Below are positions 5,187-9,355 of a stretch of 9,355 bases of DNA, piece after piece. Source of the stretch: Pseudomonadota bacterium (lineage in GTDB: Bacteria; Pseudomonadota; Alphaproteobacteria; Acetobacterales; Acetobacteraceae). The translations under genes were made by a program, and so were the position numbers. Under the pieces are notes generated by a model. It was given only the letters and a program-made list of their open reading frames with translations, searched no databases and was not told the origin of the DNA. Numbering within the stretch: the stretch's first letter is position 1; each line of letters opens with the position of its first letter. The stretch lies in assembly GCA_021845555.1 (NCBI GenBank), contig JAJZVS010000134.1, positions 1-9,355 on the forward strand, written 5' to 3'.

Positions 5187-6541
5187 TGCGCATGCGCGCG
5201 GTGTTCCTGTTGCTCGGGCTGGCCCTGCTGCTGCCGGGGCTGACCTGCCGGCCGGCCTGGGCGGTCGGCCTGTCGCTGGAGGCGGGCGAGGGGCGGGTGG
5301 TCGCGCTGCCCGCGCCGGTGGCCAACATCTTCGTCGCCGACCCGAAGGTGGCGGAGGCGCGGCCGGCCAGCACGTCCAGCCTGTTCGTCTTCGGCGTCGG
5401 CCCCGGCCGCACCACGGTGGCGGCCCTGGACGCCGACGGCAAACCGGTGGTGCAGATCCAGGTGACGGTCCGCCCGTCCGGCTTCGCGGCGCGGGAGGCG
5501 GCGGCGGCGCTGTCGCGGTTGATCCCCGGCGGGCATGTGCAGGTGGCGCCGGAGGCGAACGGGCTGCTGCTGACCGGGTCGGTTCCCACCGCCGCCGGCG
5601 CGGCCCGCGCGGTGGCGGTGGCGAAAGGCTTCGTCCCCGCCGGCCAGACGGTGCAGAACGAAATCAGCGTGCAGGGCGCCACCCAGGTCATGCTGGAAGT
5701 CCGCATCGCCGAGATGTCGCGCAGCGTGACGCGCGCGCTGGGAGTGAACTGGCAGGCGCTGGGCACGTTCGGCCAGATCGGCAAGCTGCCGGCGCTGAAT
5801 GCGATGCTGAACGGTGCCTCGCCCGTGGCCTGCCTGGCGCCGCTGCTGAGCGTCGCCTGCAAGGGCGCCAACCTGAACGCGCTGATCGACGCGCTGTCCA
5901 CCGACGGTCTGGTGCATGTGCTGGCGGAGCCGAACCTGACGGTGGCGAGCGGTCAGTCCGCCAGCTTCCTGGTGGGCGGCGAGTTCCCGATCCCGGTGGC
6001 GCAGCAGAACAACCAGGTGACGATCGCTTTCAAGCGCTACGGCGTGCGCCTGTCCTTCCTGCCCACGGTGCTGGAGGACGGGCGGATCGATCTGCACGTC
6101 AGTCCGGAAGTGAGCCAGCTCACCAGCCAGGGATCGGTGCAACTCGGGGTTGGCAACTCCACCATCTCCGTCCCGGCGCTGACGGTGCGCCGCGCGCAGA
6201 CAACGGTGGAGCTCGGCAGCGGGGAGAGCTTCGCGATCGCCGGGCTGTTGGAGGATTCGGTGGACGACACCGGCAAAGCGGTGCCCGTCCTGGGCGACAC
6301 GCCGATCATCGCGCCGCTGTTCCGCGACGACACGCTGCAACGCAACCAGATCGAGTTGGTGATCCTGATCACGCCGCTGATCGTGCGTCCGGTTGCCGAT
6401 CCGGCGGCACTGCGCGTGCCGGGGGCGACCTATCGGGTGCCGTCGGATTTCGACCGCCTGCTGATGCTGCGCCAGGTCGCCCGGCCGGATCCGGCGCTGC
6501 CGCATCACGTGCCGGGCGATGCGGGGTTTATCGAGCAATGA
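5186..6541 (+). CDS. cpaC: Flp pilus outer-membrane secretin CpaC/RcpA
   Basis: A 451-residue secretin that forms the outer-membrane pore for the pilus. A signal peptide (1-26, cleavage likely after RPAWA) leads to an N-terminal pilus-assembly domain (about 27-97, LPAPVANIFVADPKVAEA), a BON-like domain (about 100-165), and the secretin core (about 167-400). The core contains VMLEVRIAEMSRSVTRALGVNW, LVHVLAEPNLTVASGQSASFLVGGEFPIPV and, near the end, the beta-signal-like stretch IELVILITPLIVRPV, all typical of CpaC. Cysteines 216 and 225 could form a disulfide within the core. Length is in the normal range. AAGGAG (5169-5174) lies 11 bases before the ATG. It overlaps cpaB by 1 base (TGATG) and the next gene by 4 (ATGA). 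Confidence 0.95.
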   Translation: MRMRAVFLLLGLALLLPGLTCRPAWAVGLSLEAGEGRVVALPAPVANIFVADPKVAEARPASTSSLFVFGVGPGRTTVAALDADGKPVVQIQVTVRPSGFAAREAAAALSRLIPGGHVQVAPEANGLLLTGSVPTAAGAARAVAVAKGFVPAGQTVQNEISVQGATQVMLEVRIAEMSRSVTRALGVNWQALGTFGQIGKLPALNAMLNGASPVACLAPLLSVACKGANLNALIDALSTDGLVHVLAEPNLTVASGQSASFLVGGEFPIPVAQQNNQVTIAFKRYGVRLSFLPTVLEDGRIDLHVSPEVSQLTSQGSVQLGVGNSTISVPALTVRRAQTTVELGSGESFAIAGLLEDSVDDTGKAVPVLGDTPIIAPLFRDDTLQRNQIELVILITPLIVRPVADPAALRVPGATYRVPSDFDRLLMLRQVARPDPALPHHVPGDAGFIEQ

Positions 6542-6900
6542 ACGCGCGAATCGTCTTGCCGAAGCGGGCGCGGCCTCGCTTGCGCGGCGCGCTCGGCCTG
6601 CTGCTGCTGTCGGGCTGTGCCGCCACCGATCCGTTCCATCGCCCCGGCGCCTGGCGGCCGGAAGGGGTGAACCAGGCCAATATCGCCGCCATGGTGGCCC
6701 GGCCGGCCGACCTGCTGCGCGGGCGCGACGCCGGCGGCACGGACAGCCCGCTCGCCACCGCCGCGGTGACCCGGTTGTGGGAGGGGTCGCCGTCCCCCGC
6801 CGCCGCCGCCGCGGGCGGCGCGTCGCCCGCGGCGGCATCGCCCGCCGCATCCCCCGGCGCATCGCCCGGCGGATCGGCCGGCGCCTCAGGGAGCCCATGA
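6538..6900 (+). CDS. cpaD: Minimal CpaD-like pilus lipoprotein
   Basis: A predicted outer-membrane lipoprotein of 120 residues in the cpaD position between secretin and cpaE. Residues 1-27 are a lipoprotein signal with lipobox LSGC (lipidated C27). After it comes WRPEGVNQANIAAMVARPADLLRGRDAG (40-66). Its N-x-x-A-x-V-x-x-P-x-D-L-x-x-G-R pattern is the conserved end of CpaD proteins, followed by ATAAVTRLWEG (73-83), the counterpart of their A..A...Y..G. From residue 84 on it is a low-complexity Ala/Ser/Pro/Gly tail. Caulobacter-type CpaD is about twice as long, so the usual N-terminal part is missing and only the anchor and terminal motif remain. CpaD helps the secretin reach the outer membrane. 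The gene overlaps both neighbours by 4 bases. Homology rests on the motif and position and should be treated as probable. Confidence 0.75.
   Translation: MNARIVLPKRARPRLRGALGLLLLSGCAATDPFHRPGAWRPEGVNQANIAAMVARPADLLRGRDAGGTDSPLATAAVTRLWEGSPSPAAAAAGGASPAAASPAASPGASPGGSAGASGSP
6797..6893 (+). repeat. Low-complexity codon repeat in the CpaD-like tail
   Basis: A run of GCC codons is followed by repeated GCATCGCCCG-type units encoding Ala-Ser-Pro-(Ala/Gly) steps. The DNA is prone to slippage, and tail length may vary among strains. The first part (CGCCGCCGC...GCGGGCGGCG) can also fold on itself. Confidence 0.6.
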
Positions 6901-8132
6901 TGGCCGACCCCACCGCCACCCTGGCCGCCCGCCCCGATCGCCCGGCCCTGATCGCCTTCGTTGCCGACGGCCAGACCGAGATCGCGCTCCGCGACGGCCT
7001 CGCCGACGCGGCCAGCGAGACATTGGATATCCGCCGCGGCGGCATCCGCGGCGCCATCGCGGCCATGCAGAAGACCGCCACCCCGCGCGTGCTGGTGGTG
7101 GACCTCGGTGACGAGGACGAACCGCTTGGCGCGCTCGGCGCGCTGGCGGAGGTCACCGAGCCCGATGTGGCCGTGCTGGTGGTGGGCAGCGCCAACGATC
7201 TCGATTTCTATCGCGCCGTCACCCGCGGTCTCGGGGCGCGCGAATACCTCGCCAAGCCGATGACGCGGGACAAGGTGGCGCTGCATTTCGCCCCGATCGT
7301 CTCCGGCCAGGCGATTTCCGAGCAAAGCGTGCTTGGCAGCCAGGTGATCGCCGTCACCGGCGCGCGCGGCGGCTGCGGGGCAAGCACGGTGGCGGTGAAT
7401 CTCGCCTGGCATTTCGGCGTGCACGCGCGCCGGCACACCGTGCTGCTCGATCCCGATCTGCACATGGGCGTGGCGGCGTTCCTGCTGAACCTTCGTCCCG
7501 GCCCGGGCCTGCGCCTGGCGCTGGAAGCGCCGGAGCGGATCGACGCGCTGCTGGCCGAGCGCGCTGCGCTGCCGGCGGCCGATCGGTTGCATGTGCTGGC
7601 CGGGCACGAGAAGCTCACCACCGATCTCGCCTATGCGCCCGGCACCGCCGCGCAACTGATCGAGGCGCTGCGCCGGCGGTTCAACTTCATCGTCGCCGAT
7701 GTGCCATTCCGTCCGGTGCCGCTGCATCGCGACCTGCTCGATCTGGCCAACCAACGGGTGGTGGTGATGGAACCCACCCTGGCTTCGGTACGCGACGCGC
7801 TGCGGCTGCTGGCGCTGCCGGCGACCAGCGGCCAGGGCCGGCGGGCGATCGTGGTGCTGAACCGTGCCGGCAGCGCCGGCGGGATCACCCGCGCGCAGGT
7901 GGAGGAAGCCCTCGGCATCAGCATCGATGTCGCGATTCCAAACCTGCCGCGGCAGGTGACCGGCGCGGCGACGCTGGGGGAACCGGCGATCGGCCGGCAT
8001 AACGGCCTGCGCGCCGCGATCGCGGAGCTTGCCCGCCAGGCGGCGCCGGTGCGCCTGCAGGAAGCGATGCCCGCCGCGACGGCGGCAACCGCGCGGTTCA
8101 GCCTGCGCCGGATCCTGGGGCGGGCGGCATGA
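6897..8132 (+). CDS. cpaE: Pilus localisation ATPase-like protein CpaE/TadZ
   Basis: A cytoplasmic protein of 411 residues in the ParA/MinD superfamily that places the Tad machine at its cell site. Residues about 17-135 form a receiver-like domain: the acceptor-position Asp is D69 (VLVVDLGDED), and the Lys-Pro pair K120-P121 is present, but such domains are generally not phosphorylated. The ATPase-like domain begins at about 148. Its deviant Walker A reads GARGGCGAST (155-164): the signature Lys is replaced by R157 and the P-loop Lys by A162. The DPD pair is at 185-187 and the Walker B-like IVADV ends near D268. This loop form is common in CpaE proteins and suggests weak or absent ATP hydrolysis. 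AGGGAG (6888-6893) is 3 bases from the ATG at 6897 and 6 from the ATG at 6900, so translation may start at either. It overlaps the cpaD-like gene and cpaF by 4 bases. Confidence 0.93.
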   Translation: MMADPTATLAARPDRPALIAFVADGQTEIALRDGLADAASETLDIRRGGIRGAIAAMQKTATPRVLVVDLGDEDEPLGALGALAEVTEPDVAVLVVGSANDLDFYRAVTRGLGAREYLAKPMTRDKVALHFAPIVSGQAISEQSVLGSQVIAVTGARGGCGASTVAVNLAWHFGVHARRHTVLLDPDLHMGVAAFLLNLRPGPGLRLALEAPERIDALLAERAALPAADRLHVLAGHEKLTTDLAYAPGTAAQLIEALRRRFNFIVADVPFRPVPLHRDLLDLANQRVVVMEPTLASVRDALRLLALPATSGQGRRAIVVLNRAGSAGGITRAQVEEALGISIDVAIPNLPRQVTGAATLGEPAIGRHNGLRAAIAELARQAAPVRLQEAMPAATAATARFSLRRILGRAA

Positions 8133-9355
8133 GCGGGACCGTTGCCACCCCAATCTTCGGTCGCCGTCGCTCCGGCGAGCCCGTCCCGCCGCCGCCCCTC
8201 CCCGCCGCGCCATCCGCGCCATCCGCCGCCGCGCCGCCCGCCGCGATCGCGGAATTGCGCGCCCAATGCCTGGGCCGCCTGGAACCGACCGCGGTCGCCG
8301 CGCTGCCGCAGGAGCGCCTGACGATCGAGGTGGAACGCCTGCTCGGCGAGATCGCCACCGAACGCCGGCTGCAACTGAACGCGCGCGAACAGCGCGCTCT
8401 GGCCACCGAGCTGGTAGCCGACATGCTGGGTCTGGGGCCGCTGGAAACGCTGCTCGAAGACGACGCCATTGCCGACATCATGGTGAATGGTCCGCATCGC
8501 ATCTTCGTCGAGCGCGGCGGCAAGGTGACGCAATCGGAGGTGCGCTTCCGCGACACGGCGCACCTGACCGCGATCTGCCAGCGCATCGCCGCCGCGGTCG
8601 GCCGGCGGGTCGATGAATCCAGCCCGATGGTCGATGCCCGGCTGAAGGACGGCTCGCGCGTGAATATCGTGCTGCCGCCGCTGGCGCTCGACGGTCCCTA
8701 TGTCTCGATCCGCAAGTTCGGCAAGAAAACGATCGACTTCGCCCGGCTGATCGGGTTCGGCGCAATGACCGAGCCGGTAGCGCGGGTGTTGCAGATCGCC
8801 GCCCGCGCGCGGCTCAATGTCGTGATCTCCGGCGGCACCGGCTCGGGCAAGACCACGCTGATGAACGCAATGTCGCGGCTGATCGATCACGGCGAACGGA
8901 TCGTGACGGTGGAGGACGCGGCGGAATTGCAGCTGCAACAACCGCATGTGGTGCGGCTGGAAACCCGCCCCGCCAGCCTGGAAGGGAAGGGAGAGATCAC
9001 CCAGCGCGACCTGGTGCGCAACGCGCTGCGCATGCGCCCCGACCGCATCATCATCGGCGAGGTGCGCGGCGCCGAGGCGTTCGACATGCTGCAGGCGATG
9101 AACACCGGCCATGACGGCAGCATGTCCACGATCCACGCCAACACCGCCCGCGACGCGCTGACGCGGATCGAGAACATGGTGCAGATGGGCAACATGGGCC
9201 TGCCCGCGGCGGCGATCCGCACCCAGATCGTCGGCGCGGTCGATCTGATCGTGCAGGTGGAACGCCAGCGCGACGGCGGCCGGCGGGTGACGCAGATCAC
9301 CGAGGTCTGCGGCATGGAGGGAGACGTCGTCATTCTGAACGACGCGTTTCGCCTG
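8129..9355 (+). CDS. cpaF: Flp pilus assembly ATPase CpaF/TadA (C-terminus cut by window edge)
   Basis: A type II/IV secretion ATPase whose hexamer drives pilin polymerisation at the inner membrane; 409 residues are visible. The first 40 or so residues are Pro/Ala-rich and poorly conserved. An N-terminal domain follows (about 60-210, with LGLGPLETLLEDDAIADIMVNG). The motor domain has Walker A GGTGSGKTT (235-243), the Asp box VEDAAELQL (261-269), Walker B RIIIGEVRG (306-314, catalytic-position E311) and the His box GHDGSMSTIHAN (327-338). The order and sequence are diagnostic of CpaF. Family members end roughly 30-80 residues after the last visible ones, so little is missing. The start overlaps the cpaE stop (ATGA), and no separate promoter is seen. 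Confidence 0.96.
   Translation, partial: MSGTVATPIFGRRRSGEPVPPPPLPAAPSAPSAAAPPAAIAELRAQCLGRLEPTAVAALPQERLTIEVERLLGEIATERRLQLNAREQRALATELVADMLGLGPLETLLEDDAIADIMVNGPHRIFVERGGKVTQSEVRFRDTAHLTAICQRIAAAVGRRVDESSPMVDARLKDGSRVNIVLPPLALDGPYVSIRKFGKKTIDFARLIGFGAMTEPVARVLQIAARARLNVVISGGTGSGKTTLMNAMSRLIDHGERIVTVEDAAELQLQQPHVVRLETRPASLEGKGEITQRDLVRNALRMRPDRIIIGEVRGAEAFDMLQAMNTGHDGSMSTIHANTARDALTRIENMVQMGNMGLPAAAIRTQIVGAVDLIVQVERQRDGGRRVTQITEVCGMEGDVVILNDAFRL

Noticed and set aside
6519..6896. Upstream extension of the cpaE frame
   Set aside because: It overlaps the lipoprotein gene, and its Arg-rich sequence does not resemble CpaE; the ATGA junction gives the start.
4673..7195. 840-codon antisense frame across cpaB, cpaC, cpaD and cpaE
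   Set aside because: Shadow of GC-rich codon bias; the protein is His/Arg/Gln-rich with no domain, while the plus strand holds recognisable pilus proteins.
6528..8222. 564-codon antisense frame over cpaE
   Set aside because: No recognisable domain and fully overlaps well-supported cpaD-like and cpaE genes.
8029..8616. Plus-strand 195-codon frame over the cpaE-cpaF junction
   Set aside because: Arg/Ala-rich shadow that overlaps two well-supported genes in another frame.
7631..9136. 501-codon antisense frame over cpaE and cpaF
   Set aside because: Composition typical of a mirror frame; cpaF motifs lie on the other strand.

Overview
The window looks like chromosomal DNA from a high-GC alphaproteobacterium. 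The evidence is the GC-rich third codon positions, the cpaA-B-C-D-E-F gene order typical of alphaproteobacterial Flp/Tad pilus loci, a ligase-associated DEXH helicase of the kind common in Alphaproteobacteria, and a CtrA-like TTAACC element before the pilin genes. An acetobacterium or rhodospirillum-like host is my guess, not a demonstrated assignment.

Layout. (1) Positions 1-1501, minus strand: most of a ligase-associated Lhr-type DNA repair helicase, cut by the left edge of the window. (2) Positions 1502-1706: a short AT-rich divergent promoter region with a perfect inverted repeat over the -35 element. (3) Positions 1707-2561, plus strand: an isolated secreted protein with a nidogen-like domain and a C-terminal PEP-CTERM sorting signal. 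It is visibly less GC-rich than its neighbours. (4) Positions 2562-3050: non-coding and unusually rich in small inverted repeats. It ends in the regulatory region of the first pilin gene. (5) Positions 3051-9355, plus strand: a Tad (Flp) pilus cluster. It holds two tandem Flp pilin genes, a prepilin peptidase (CpaA), CpaB, the secretin CpaC, a very short CpaD-like lipoprotein, the TadZ/CpaE localisation ATPase and the CpaF (TadA) assembly ATPase, which is cut by the right edge.

How the genes work together. The two pilins carry the G|VTALEY cleavage site used by A24 prepilin peptidases, and CpaA would process them. CpaF powers polymerisation, CpaE positions the machine, and CpaC with CpaB and the CpaD-like lipoprotein forms the outer-membrane exit. 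From cpaA to cpaF every stop codon overlaps the next start (ATGA or TGATG), so the six genes form one translationally coupled unit. The two pilin genes stand apart. Each has its own copy of a conserved upstream element (TTCCTTAACC, then TTTTGAGACGGCA) about 67 bases before its start codon, and a strong hairpin follows the first pilin. The inner-membrane platform genes (tadB/tadC) and tadD would be expected just past the right edge.

I do not see a wholly new system. The points most worth a second look are the duplicated pilin-plus-promoter cassette, the minimal CpaD, the low-GC PEP-CTERM gene, and the structured non-coding stretch between that gene and the pilins.
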